Assembly: GCF_000423945.1 (NCBI RefSeq)
Contig: NZ_AUIY01000001.1
Location: 310,001 to 374,000, forward strand
Source of the DNA: Butyrivibrio sp. XPD2002
Lineage (GTDB): Bacteria > Bacillota > Clostridia > Lachnospirales > Lachnospiraceae
Length of the DNA: 64,000 nucleotides
Reading direction: 5' to 3'
A program made the translations under genes and the position numbers. Under the pieces are notes generated by a model that made no database searches, had not been told where the DNA came from, and was given only the letters and a program-made list of their open reading frames with translations. Shown here piece by piece: positions 26,797 through 35,236 of this stretch (the first letter of the stretch is position 1; the number at the start of each line of letters is the position of its first letter).

Positions 26797-27591
26797 TCAA
26801 TAATCGTCACCAAGGAGAGCGCCCTCTGTGGTGCTTGCCCAGTAATAGGAGTTCATGTATACGCCTCTGAAGTTCTTGACTGCCTCTTCGTCTCCATCAA
26901 GGAATTTATACATATCGCAGTTAATGAGCTCAGGACAGATTCTCATGGCACCGCTCTTGATCTCAAGAATGTCACTGATCTCATATTCTTTCAGTGTATC
27001 CTTAAGACTGCGGATTATAACGTCCATCTGCTTCTGCATGGCTCTGTCGTACATTCCGTCCTCCCAGAGTGCAGCAAAGGCCTCTGCTCTTGTCACGGTG
27101 CCGCCCTTATTATCTATAAGATATGCAAGAAGCTCCTTTGACTTGGATCTCTTGAATACAACGGTCTCTCCCTTTACAAATAGATCAAAGTTACCAAATG
27201 TCACAGCCTTGGCAAGGGTGCCTGATTCGTCATCCTTATTGTCTATTACGTACTGAACCTCCTGAAGAAGCTTATCTCTGGCAATAGGCTTAAGAAGGTA
27301 ACCATCAGCATGGATTGAAAATGCATCAACAGCATATTCAGAGTAGCCTGTAAGGAATATAATTGATGTCTGGGGACTCTTTTCCTTAATGATCTTGGCA
27401 AGAGTAAGTCCGTTCATCTCAGGCATATCCACATCAAGCAGCGCAAGGCTGATATTATTTTCATCCATGTATTTAAGTGCAGCCTCTCCCGAGGAAAAGC
27501 CCCTTACCTCATCAAAGAAGCCAAAGTCCTCAAGAAGTGCTACAGTAAGATCTAAAATCAGATTTTCATCATCAACGCAAATCGCTTTCAT
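26797..27591 (-). CDS. Response regulator with SARP-like winged-helix output
   Basis: Transcriptional regulator of a two-component system. The start at 27591 has GGGGAG 7 bp upstream. The receiver domain has the acidic pair D7-D8, phospho-acceptor Asp53 in LALLDVDMPEMNG, the switch Thr in IIFLTGYSE and Lys in LLKPIARDK. After a short linker, residues 125-235 form an OmpR-like winged helix (FKRSKSKELLAYLIDNKGG, then TRAEAFAALWED), ending with ELINCDMYKFLDGDEEAVKNFRGVYMNSYYWA, which matches the start of a SARP/BTAD domain and is then truncated. SARP domains bind 11-bp-spaced direct repeats; three such sites are in this islet. The gene overlaps the kinase gene by 20 bp. Confidence 0.9.
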   Translation of the reverse strand: MKAICVDDENLILDLTVALLEDFGFFDEVRGFSSGEAALKYMDENNISLALLDVDMPEMNGLTLAKIIKEKSPQTSIIFLTGYSEYAVDAFSIHADGYLLKPIARDKLLQEVQYVIDNKDDESGTLAKAVTFGNFDLFVKGETVVFKRSKSKELLAYLIDNKGGTVTRAEAFAALWEDGMYDRAMQKQMDVIIRSLKDTLKEYEISDILEIKSGAMRICPELINCDMYKFLDGDEEAVKNFRGVYMNSYYWASTTEGALLGDDY

Positions 27592-28834
27592 TATTATGCT
27601 CCCCACATGGTACCTTAACAGTTACCATTGTTCCTACATCAATCGTACTTTCGACTGACAAATCTCCTCCGCAGAGATTCTCAAGCCTTGTCTTTATGGT
27701 CTTTAATCCAAAGTGCTCCTCACCCGATGCTTTAAGTTTCTCTACATCGAAGCCCTTTCCGTTATCACGGACAGTAATCACATGAAAACCGTCTTCTGTT
27801 TTTACGGTTATCCAGATGCTTCCGGTTTTCCTGATTCTTACTCCATGTCTTATGGCATTTTCTACGATTGGCTGAAGGGTAAGTGCCGGAAGTTCAAAAT
27901 CATCATCCTCAATGTCATAATCAATCCTGATATTGGGGAATCTTATCATCTCAATCTCGGAATAAACCCTTGTATGCTCAAACTCCTGATTAAAAGGAAT
28001 AAGGCTGTTTTTATTGAGTGATCCTATGTTATTTCTAAGATAGGTTCCGAATTTCTCCGCTGTAGTAAATGCCTTTTTAGGATCCGTAAGGCAAAGAGCC
28101 TGAATCGTAGAAAGGGTGTTGTACATAAAATGCGGCTGAATCTGAGACATCATTATCTCAATCTTGGTCTCATCCTCAAGTGCCTTATCGTGCTCTCTTA
28201 CAAACTGCAGGTGAAGCCAGATGTAGAAAAAGAGGCATCCGGTAATAAGCGCAACAGTTTGAAATGAGACACTCGCATTAAACATTCCGCTTATATCTAC
28301 CAATACACAGATAGTAATGATCAGCGCTATCATAACAGGAATAAAGTTTATCAGTTTTCTCTCATCCTTGAATTTTTTTAGTGCGACCCAGACCAGCCAT
28401 ACTATTAATATACCACTAATTATATGGCAACTGTATCCAAGAGGTCCTCTTACGAAAAAATTATCCTTTGAAATCGTAAAAGCTATACCCGAGTACAATG
28501 CAGTGGAATATATCATCAGGTTGATGATCGCCAGAATCCACGGCTTCTTATCATCGCTTAACAGTCTGATGAAAAGAACAATTATTATAGGTCTTCCAAT
28601 GTAGCAATACATACTGGTGAGTATTCTTGCAAATACGCTTATGCCTGTTAACTGCAGGTAGGTTTCTATTTGCGAAGCAAAAACAACCGAAAAGATAAGA
28701 CCGACATTTTTAAACAGTATCATTCTCTTATCTTTTTTTATGTATTTATCTACACATATAACCGCCGCTAAGCATATCAGCTGTAGCAGCAGCGAAAAAT
28801 TAAGAGCTATCGAGCTCTGAGCTGCCAAATCCAT
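27572..28834 (-). CDS. LytS/YehU-type membrane sensor histidine kinase
   Basis: Sensor kinase partner of the overlapping response regulator. I chose the ATG at 28834 (AGGGG 10 bp upstream); a longer frame to 29050 would cover the promoter and a gene remnant. About six or seven hydrophobic helices span residues 8-215, with little extracellular sequence, so the signal is probably sensed in or at the membrane. The kinase part is of the His_kinase class: QIQPHFMYNTLSTIQAL near residue 235 (phospho-acceptor His), PIVENAIRHG (N box) near 326, DNGKGF (G1 box) and GLKTIKTRLENL. This class usually pairs with LytTR regulators; here the partner has a winged-helix SARP-like output. Confidence 0.88.
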   Translation of the reverse strand: MDLAAQSSIALNFSLLLQLICLAAVICVDKYIKKDKRMILFKNVGLIFSVVFASQIETYLQLTGISVFARILTSMYCYIGRPIIIVLFIRLLSDDKKPWILAIINLMIYSTALYSGIAFTISKDNFFVRGPLGYSCHIISGILIVWLVWVALKKFKDERKLINFIPVMIALIITICVLVDISGMFNASVSFQTVALITGCLFFYIWLHLQFVREHDKALEDETKIEIMMSQIQPHFMYNTLSTIQALCLTDPKKAFTTAEKFGTYLRNNIGSLNKNSLIPFNQEFEHTRVYSEIEMIRFPNIRIDYDIEDDDFELPALTLQPIVENAIRHGVRIRKTGSIWITVKTEDGFHVITVRDNGKGFDVEKLKASGEEHFGLKTIKTRLENLCGGDLSVESTIDVGTMVTVKVPCGEHNNESDLR

Positions 28835-28847
28835 AGTTGCTAATCCC

Positions 28848-28967
28848 CTAATTTGTAATTTTGTAGACAAAGCCACCAAATCCTGCTTCCTTGGAAGCCT
28901 TGTCATATACATAGATTGAATCTTTAGTAGAATATGCCAGATAAGTACCATCCGCACCAACCGGGTT
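28848..28967 (-). pseudogene. C-terminal remnant of a lost gene
   Basis: On the minus strand a frame of 39 codons ends at TAG (28850-28848) and translates to coding-like sequence (GADGTYLAYSTKD, then SIYVYDKASKEAGFGGFVYKITN). It has no ATG, GTG or TTG and is blocked upstream by TGA (28970-28968). It lies between a SARP-type promoter and the kinase start. The composition (Gly, Asp, Tyr-rich beta sequence) resembles the end of a propeller-like or secreted protein. It is most simply the 3' end left by a deletion that joined the promoter to the kinase gene. The parent family is not recognised. Confidence 0.5.
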
Positions 28968-28986
28968 TCATAACTTTGTTGACTAT

Positions 28987-29020
28987 ATCTTAAATTGTCA
29001 TGTCCAACAAATGTCCAACA
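28987..29020 (-). promoter_or_regulatory. SARP-type promoter, copy 2 (kinase-regulator operon)
   Basis: TGTTGGACA twice at an 11-bp period (29012-29020 and 29001-29009), then 8 bp after the second heptamer TAAGAT (28987-28992). The transcript would cross the gene remnant and reach the histidine kinase, giving autoregulation of the system. Confidence 0.72.
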
Positions 29021-29065
29021 TGTTTTTTGCTTAACAAATCTAATCATCAAACGCAGTAAAATACG

Positions 29066-30850
29066 CTATTTATCGCCCTTGTAAAAATATGACAGCATGG
29101 TAATATCGTCAAACTGATCAGCCTCACCGACAAATTCATCGATATCTTTTCTTACGGTTTTTATAAGAGTCTCAGGATCATTACTTGTGCATTTATTTAG
29201 CGCAGTAACACACCTGTCCATTCCAAACAGTTCATGTTCAGTATTCTCAGCCTCAGTAACTCCATCAGTATAAACAAACACACTATCCCCGGGCATGAGC
29301 GTAAATTCATGCTCCCTGAACTTAGCATTCTCCAGCATACCAAGAGGATGTGAATGCTTATACATCACAGGTTCAAATTGTCCGTCCTTATGCCTTAAGA
29401 TAGGATGCTCATGGCCGGCATTAGCCGCAATACCCTCACCGGTCTTTAAGTTAATAACTGCAAGCCATACAGTTACAAACATCTCAACCTTATTACCGCT
29501 ACACAGGGTATTATTAACATCATAGAGAATATCAGCAGGAGTTCCTCTATTTGACTGTGTTCTTATCTTAAGAAGTGTCTTTGCAATCACCATGAACAGA
29601 GCTGCAGGAACACCTTTTCCGGATACGTCAGCAATGACAATAGCTAGATGGTCATCATCAACAAAGAAGAAGTCGTAAAAATCGCCGCCAACCTCCTTTG
29701 CCGGATCCATTTTTGCATAAATATCGAACTCTTTTCTGTCAGGGAAAGGCGGGAAATCGCAGGGAAGCATATTTTCCTGTATCCTGGTTGCTACGTTGAG
29801 CTCAGTATCAATCCTCTCCTTATCAGCAGTTACCTTCTGAACCTCATCAATATAACTGTCTATGGTAAGCGCCATATTGGAAAAGCTATGGGCGAGCATA
29901 CCTATCTCATCGCGTTGCTTTATTTTGGTCAGCCGCTTTACTACCTCTTCGCTATCCTTATTTATCATATAATTTTCAACGTTGCTCTGTACTTCCTTTA
30001 AAGGTACAAGAACATAATTCCTGATAAGAGACAGACTTATCGCCGCAAAAATCAGCATAAACAAAACAGTAAACAGTGCACCATGTCTGGTCTGATCTGC
30101 TATTTCATGCTGAACGGCAAAAGTACTGTAGGTAAGGCCAAGGAATATATGATAGCCGTTAATATCTGTAAGAGTCTCATAGCGGTCAACAAAGCCTACA
30201 CTTTCTGCCATGTGATAGGAATTGCTAAGAGTATCCATTAAGGTATTTTTCTGCTTTTCATCAAGCTTAATTGTAGTTCCAAGGGTATAAAAATCTCCGA
30301 ACTTAGAGCTTCTTGGTCTGGATCCATCAGAACCGCTAAGAAGATATATGGCATTTTCAAATTTTTCATCAGCAGCAAGACAATAAATATACTCTATGTC
30401 AAAGGCCTTCCTTATCATATTGAGCCTCATGACACAGCGATTGTAAATTACTTCCGCATAGAACTTTCTGTCCTCTTCGGAAAGTGCCTCTATATCATCT
30501 GTAGATGCTGAATTAAAAATAAAACCGGGATTTCTTAAATTGAATTCATGATTTTTAGCAGCAGAAATTTCATTCGTATCATATTCGACTTCCATGGAAT
30601 CCATGTTTTTAATCCAATATTCAAAGACATAATCCATGGATCTGTACTGGGCAAAATATCCGTCCAGATCATCAAATATGTTTTCTGCCTGCATATTTTT
30701 CTGATTCAGAACAGTCTGGGTTGATGCTGTGGCAAGTATAACCCACGAAACAAAACCAATTACGACTGTTCCGATCAGGAAGTAGATTAGAATCTCTACG
30801 AAAACGCTTATTTTGATGTTGCCTTTATATTCTGTATTGCTATTCTTCAT
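29066..30850 (-). CDS. Membrane PP2C-type phosphatase with HAMP domain (SpoIIE/RsbU class)
   Basis: Predicted signal-gated serine/threonine phosphatase. The start at 30850 has GAGGTGG about 5 bp upstream. Layout: membrane helix at about 14-38, an extracellular sensor region of about 200 residues, a second helix near 250-270, HAMP (VPLKEVQSNVENYMIN), a coiled coil beginning with DEVQKVTADKERIDTELNVATRIQENMLP, the typical RsbU linker, and the PP2C domain with EVGGDFYDFFFVDDDH, IADVSGKGVPAALFM, NAGHEHP and the final DDITMLS. In known systems this class dephosphorylates anti-anti-sigma proteins; none is encoded nearby, so the target is open. A SARP-type box precedes it. Confidence 0.92.
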   Translation of the reverse strand: MKNSNTEYKGNIKISVFVEILIYFLIGTVVIGFVSWVILATASTQTVLNQKNMQAENIFDDLDGYFAQYRSMDYVFEYWIKNMDSMEVEYDTNEISAAKNHEFNLRNPGFIFNSASTDDIEALSEEDRKFYAEVIYNRCVMRLNMIRKAFDIEYIYCLAADEKFENAIYLLSGSDGSRPRSSKFGDFYTLGTTIKLDEKQKNTLMDTLSNSYHMAESVGFVDRYETLTDINGYHIFLGLTYSTFAVQHEIADQTRHGALFTVLFMLIFAAISLSLIRNYVLVPLKEVQSNVENYMINKDSEEVVKRLTKIKQRDEIGMLAHSFSNMALTIDSYIDEVQKVTADKERIDTELNVATRIQENMLPCDFPPFPDRKEFDIYAKMDPAKEVGGDFYDFFFVDDDHLAIVIADVSGKGVPAALFMVIAKTLLKIRTQSNRGTPADILYDVNNTLCSGNKVEMFVTVWLAVINLKTGEGIAANAGHEHPILRHKDGQFEPVMYKHSHPLGMLENAKFREHEFTLMPGDSVFVYTDGVTEAENTEHELFGMDRCVTALNKCTSNDPETLIKTVRKDIDEFVGEADQFDDITMLSYFYKGDK

Positions 30851-30879
30851 TAAATCCACCTCACAGACTTAACAAGTCG

Positions 30880-30913
30880 ATACTAACAGAATAAGTCCAA
30901 CAAATGTCCAACA
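30880..30913 (-). promoter_or_regulatory. SARP-type promoter, copy 3 (PP2C phosphatase gene)
   Basis: TGTTGGACA (30905-30913) and TGTTGGACT (30894-30902, one change) at an 11-bp period, followed after 8 bp by TAGTAT (30880-30885), 29 bp upstream of the start codon. It sits in the short gap after the flippase gene stop at 30919. Confidence 0.72.
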
Positions 30914-30918
30914 CTAAA

Positions 30919-32574
30919 TTATGTTGTTTTCATAATATGTGTCTTCTTTAAAATATTTACAAGCTTTGATCCCTTGGGGAATCCCATAAGCTCTTCCTCT
31001 GTAACGCCTTTGGTTCTAACCATTCCAACCGCGTATGTAAGGACACCTGCAGAAATTGCAAATGCGACAGAAATAAGATTTATGAAATAATCTCCTGTCA
31101 TAAAGGTTTCAAACAGCATGGAAACGAGCTTATATACTCCAAATGCCACAAGTCCCATACATGCCGAAGCGCCTGCAGGTATTATGTACATTTTCATAAT
31201 GTCGTATTTAACATCAAGTGTCTTGGATACAGCTCTCTCATTCAAAATACACATAACCAGTGAATAGATTATGGTCACTATCGCAAGTGATTTATTTCCA
31301 AGATCTGTAAATAACAATAACGGTGCAAGTACTGCAGACTGAAGCACCAGCGCTATCGCCGCATTCAGAACAGGAATGTTAACTCGTCCGATACCCTGCA
31401 AGATCGCATTACTTACTGTAGATACAGAATAAAATACGACTGTAATAGCAAGCAGCTGCATAAGAACACCTGCTTCATGCAGTGTATCCTTCTGCGGGAA
31501 CATCAGCATAATGATAGGATCAGCAAGGGCAAAAAGACCTACTGCTGAAGGAATCGCTATCATATAGATCATCCTGTATACCTTTTCAACAAGCTGCTCT
31601 GTTCTCTCGAAATTTTTCTGAGCATAATATGTTGAAATACTGGGCATGATCGTTGAAGCTGTAGCAGTTGCTATCGCAATAGGAAAATTAGCGATTGTAG
31701 CCGCTTTTCTACCATATACACCAAGTCTCTTGGTAACCTCAGTATGAGCAAAGCCCCTCTGGTAGGTCATGATCTTGGTAAACATGGTCGAATTAAGAGT
31801 ATTTGAAAAGTTATAAATCGCCGTACTTAAAATGATAGGTGTGACAATCATGATGATAAGAAGGAAAATCTCTCTGTATCCAAGATCCTCATGCCTATCA
31901 TGTATCACCTTACGCTTAATAGCATCTCTGTTTATGTTGTAAACAAAAAGCATAAACACAAGGGCAATCAGAACACCCGAACCGGTACCAAGAGCACTAC
32001 CTATAGCACCATACATGGCCTGAATAGAATCATCCCCGCCCTTTGATGCAGCAAACTTAACAAGGAAGTAAGCTCCGCCTACGGATACTATGGCATTAAG
32101 TATCTGCTCTATAAGCTGCGATACACTGGTAGGAACCATTGTTCTATGAGCCTGGAAGTAGCCTCTTAGTACTCCCAGTGGACCGAATATAAATACAATC
32201 GGTGCAAATACTCTTAGAACCGGAATCGCATATCCATCGACAACATAGGGTGCGCCAAAGAATATGAACAAAGTTCCGAGACCGCCAACTATAAAAACAT
32301 AAATAAGCGCACAGTGAAAAATTCGCTGTGCGTTGCGATACTCATGTACCGCCAACCTCTGCGATATGATCTTACTCATCGCAGAGGGTATGCTGTAGGC
32401 TGAAATCAATAATACAATTTGGTAAATGTAATATGATGCAGTGTAATATCCATTACCCTCATCACCAATAATGCCGGTGAGAGGCGCCGTATATAAAAGG
32501 CCGATTATTCTGGATATAAAGCCTGCCATTGCAAGGATAGAACCCTGCACAATAATACTTTTCTTCTTACTCAT
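30919..32574 (-). CDS. Polysaccharide/lipid II flippase-like membrane protein (SpoVB/MurJ, MOP superfamily)
   Basis: Predicted flippase moving lipid-linked sugar units across the membrane. The 551 residues contain about 14 hydrophobic helices. The N-terminus SIIVQGSILAMAGFISRIIGLLYTAPLTGIIGDEGNGYY is the characteristic SpoVB/Wzx-like opening, and the ATIANFPIAIATATASTIMPSIS stretch in helix 7-8 is typical of this subgroup. Such proteins act in peptidoglycan precursor export (SpoVB, MurJ, YtgP) or exopolysaccharide export. No sporulation genes are nearby. It starts 5 bp after glgA and is probably co-transcribed with it. Confidence 0.88.
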   Translation of the reverse strand: MSKKKSIIVQGSILAMAGFISRIIGLLYTAPLTGIIGDEGNGYYTASYYIYQIVLLISAYSIPSAMSKIISQRLAVHEYRNAQRIFHCALIYVFIVGGLGTLFIFFGAPYVVDGYAIPVLRVFAPIVFIFGPLGVLRGYFQAHRTMVPTSVSQLIEQILNAIVSVGGAYFLVKFAASKGGDDSIQAMYGAIGSALGTGSGVLIALVFMLFVYNINRDAIKRKVIHDRHEDLGYREIFLLIIMIVTPIILSTAIYNFSNTLNSTMFTKIMTYQRGFAHTEVTKRLGVYGRKAATIANFPIAIATATASTIMPSISTYYAQKNFERTEQLVEKVYRMIYMIAIPSAVGLFALADPIIMLMFPQKDTLHEAGVLMQLLAITVVFYSVSTVSNAILQGIGRVNIPVLNAAIALVLQSAVLAPLLLFTDLGNKSLAIVTIIYSLVMCILNERAVSKTLDVKYDIMKMYIIPAGASACMGLVAFGVYKLVSMLFETFMTGDYFINLISVAFAISAGVLTYAVGMVRTKGVTEEELMGFPKGSKLVNILKKTHIMKTT

Positions 32575-32579
32575 CTTAA

Positions 32580-34025
32580 TTAGGGTCTAAGCCAATCGTA
32601 CATCTCCTGATATTTGGATGCAGAAACCTCCCATGAGAAGTTTGCAGCCATTGCACGATCTATCATCTTATTCCATTCGCGCTTGTTGTCATAGTAAACT
32701 CTCTCAGCTTCGCGAACGGTACGCATCATCTCATGCGCATTGTAATTGAGGAATCCGAATCCGGTTCCTGTGCTCTCATACTGATTGTAAGGCTCAACAG
32801 TGTCCTTAAGTCCGCCTGTCTGCCTTACGATCGGGATTGAACCATATCTGAGGGCCATCAGCTGAGACAGTCCGCAGGGCTCAAATAATGAAGGCATAAG
32901 GAATGCATCTGAAGCCGCATAAATCTTATGTGAAAGCGGATTAGAATAGAATATGTTAGCTGATACCTTATCAGCGTACTTCCAGGCAAAATGTCTGAAC
33001 ATATTCTCATACTGCTCCTCACCTGTTCCGAGAACAACTATCTGGAGAGCATCCTGACAGAGCTCATCAAGAACATAAGCAATAAGATCAAAGCCCTTCT
33101 GATCAGTAAGTCGTGAAATGATACCGATCATCATGATCTTGTCATCCTCAGGAAGACCCAGCTCTCTCTGAAGCGCTCTCTTATTCTTAACCTTCTCTTT
33201 GCGGAAGTTAATTGCATTGAAGGGATAATCCAGGAACTTATCGGACTCCGGATTAAACTCAGTATAATCAATACCGTTAACAATTCCTCTGAGGTCATTG
33301 GTTCTGGCTCTCAAAAGTCCATCAAGACCCTCACCATAGAACTCAGTCTTAATCTCATCTGCATAGGTGCTGCTGACCGTAGTGATCGCGTCAGCATAAA
33401 CAATGCCGCCCTTCAACAGGTTAGCATCCTTGTAATATCCAAGCTTATCCGGTGTGAAGTAATAATCCGGAAGGCCTGTAATATCCTGAACATCCTTTGC
33501 ATCCCATTTTCCCTGGAACTTAAGGTTGTGGATAGTCATTATGGACTTGATTCCACGGAAGAATTCATTACCCTGGAATCTCTCCTTCAGATATACAGGA
33601 ATAAGGCCTGTCTGCCAGTCATGGCAGTGGATGATGTCAGGTCTGAAGCCAATTACAGGAAGGATTGAAAGAGCTGCCTTACTAAAGAAAGTAAACTTCT
33701 CAATCTCCCATATAACATCTCCGCCATATGGTGCCATTCCACCAAAAAAGTACTCATTATCTATAAAATAGTAATTAACGCCGTCAACCTCAGCATGGAA
33801 AATACCTACGTATTCACTCTTCCAGTGAAAATCCATGTAGAAATTGGAAACGTATTCGAGCTTATCCTTCATCTCCTGAGCCATGCAGGTATATTTGGGA
33901 AGGATTACTCTTACGTCAAAATATCTCTTATCAATGTCCTTCGGAAGTGATCCGACAACGTCTGCCAAACCGCCTGTCTTAATAAATGGTACGCCTTCTG
34001 ATGCTACAAATAGAATGTTCTTCAT
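32580..34025 (-). CDS. glgA: Glycogen synthase (ADP-glucose)
   Basis: Extends alpha-1,4-glucan from ADP-glucose; GT5, GT-B fold. The N-terminal ADP-glucose loop is FIKTGGLADVVGSLPK (K-T-G-G-L), near residue 15. HCHDWQTGLIPVYLK, TIHNLKFQGKWD and, in the C-terminal lobe, ISRLTDQKGFDLI and PSLFEPCGLSQLMALRYGSIPIVRQTGGLKDTV (E-x7-E type nucleotide site) are all in place. 481 residues is normal. No other glycogen genes are nearby; it sits between trpS and the flippase gene. Confidence 0.96.
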   Translation of the reverse strand: MKNILFVASEGVPFIKTGGLADVVGSLPKDIDKRYFDVRVILPKYTCMAQEMKDKLEYVSNFYMDFHWKSEYVGIFHAEVDGVNYYFIDNEYFFGGMAPYGGDVIWEIEKFTFFSKAALSILPVIGFRPDIIHCHDWQTGLIPVYLKERFQGNEFFRGIKSIMTIHNLKFQGKWDAKDVQDITGLPDYYFTPDKLGYYKDANLLKGGIVYADAITTVSSTYADEIKTEFYGEGLDGLLRARTNDLRGIVNGIDYTEFNPESDKFLDYPFNAINFRKEKVKNKRALQRELGLPEDDKIMMIGIISRLTDQKGFDLIAYVLDELCQDALQIVVLGTGEEQYENMFRHFAWKYADKVSANIFYSNPLSHKIYAASDAFLMPSLFEPCGLSQLMALRYGSIPIVRQTGGLKDTVEPYNQYESTGTGFGFLNYNAHEMMRTVREAERVYYDNKREWNKMIDRAMAANFSWEVSASKYQEMYDWLRP

Positions 34026-34073
34026 GTAGTGCCTCCATTATTGGAAGATTTTTTATTATATTTTTTTATTTTA

Positions 34074-35168
34074 TCAGTCCTCAGTAACCTTGTACTTAGC
34101 GGACTGCATAGCTATAAGCTCCTCGTCTGAGAAATAATCGATTCTCATAGCCTTCTTGACATCACTTAAGGTCTGTGCAGCAACTGCCTCTGCTACCTCA
34201 GAGCCCTTCTTGATAACGTCATATACATAAGGAATATCCTTCTGGAATTCCTCTCTGCGCTTTCTTATAGGCTCAAGTTCAGCCTGAAGTACATTGTTAA
34301 GGAACTTCTTAACCTTAACATCACCAAGTCCGCCTCTCTTATAATGAGCCTTCATCTCATCAAGATTAGCGTAGTCAGGTGCAAACTCTGCAAAGTGCTC
34401 ATCCTTTGCAAATGCATCAAGATAAATAAATACCGGATTGTTCTCAACTTCACCGGGATCCTCAACCCTGAGGTGATTAGGATCTGTGAACATACCCATT
34501 ACCTTTTTCTTGATCATCTCCGGTGACTCTGAAAGGTAGATGCAGTTACCAAGTGACTTACTCATCTTGGCTGTGCCGTCTGTACCGGGAAGTCTTAAGC
34601 ATGCCTTATTGTCAGGGAGAAGAATGTTAGGCTCAACAAGGGCCTCTCCGTAAACGGAGTTAAACTTACGAACGATCTCTCTGCACTGCTCGATCATAGG
34701 CTCCTGGTCCTCACCAACGGGAACTGTAGTAGCCTTAAATGCAGTAATATCAGCAGCCTGGCTTATAGGATATGTAAAAAATCCAACAGGTATACTTGTC
34801 TCAAAATTACGCATCTGTATCTCAGACTTAACTGTGGGATTTCTCTGAAGTCTTGATACAGTAACAAGATTCATGTAATAGAATGAAAGCTCTGTGAGCT
34901 CAGGTATCTGTGACTGAACAAAGAGTGTGCTCTTGGCAGGATCAAGACCTACAGCAAGATAATCAAGTGCAACCTCGATAACATTCTCTCTTACTTTGTC
35001 AGGGTTCTCAGCATTGTCAGTCAAAGCCTGAGCATCTGCGATCATTATAAAAATATCATCAAACTCGCCTGAATTCTGGAGTTCAACCCTTCTTCTGAGT
35101 GAACCGACATAGTGTCCAACATGAAGCTTACCGGTCGGACGATCGCCGGTCAAAATTACTTTACGCAT
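34074..35168 (-). CDS. trpS: Tryptophanyl-tRNA synthetase
   Basis: Charges tRNA-Trp. Class I signatures are [17 protein letters not shown] (HIGH-like HVGH) at the N-terminus and KMSKSLGN near residue 200. [27 protein letters not shown] and [17 protein letters not shown] are conserved TrpRS segments. 364 residues is slightly long, with a C-terminal helical extension. The start is uncertain: the ATG at 35168 fits the family but its best site, GAGGAG, is 13 bases away; a frame to 35189 exists. The leader is too short for a T-box element. Confidence 0.95.
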   Translation of the reverse strand: MRKVILTGDRPTGKLHVGHYVGSLRRRVELQNSGEFDDIFIMIADAQALTDNAENPDKVRENVIEVALDYLAVGLDPAKSTLFVQSQIPELTELSFYYMNLVTVSRLQRNPTVKSEIQMRNFETSIPVGFFTYPISQAADITAFKATTVPVGEDQEPMIEQCREIVRKFNSVYGEALVEPNILLPDNKACLRLPGTDGTAKMSKSLGNCIYLSESPEMIKKKVMGMFTDPNHLRVEDPGEVENNPVFIYLDAFAKDEHFAEFAPDYANLDEMKAHYKRGGLGDVKVKKFLNNVLQAELEPIRKRREEFQKDIPYVYDVIKKGSEVAEAVAAQTLSDVKKAMRIDYFSDEELIAMQSAKYKVTED

Positions 35169-35236
35169 AACCTTTTTCCATCTCCTCATTTAGATTCATA
35201 TAAATTCATTTAATGTATAGTATAACATATAAAACT

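Noticed and set aside
35110..35122. Further TGTCCAACA sites (also near 43774 and 48912)
   Set aside because: They are single half-sites inside coding regions without the 11-bp repeat or a spaced -10 hexamer.
35169..35236. T-box leader for trpS
   Set aside because: Only 68 bp separate trpS from the upstream stop codon, with no specifier or antiterminator structure.
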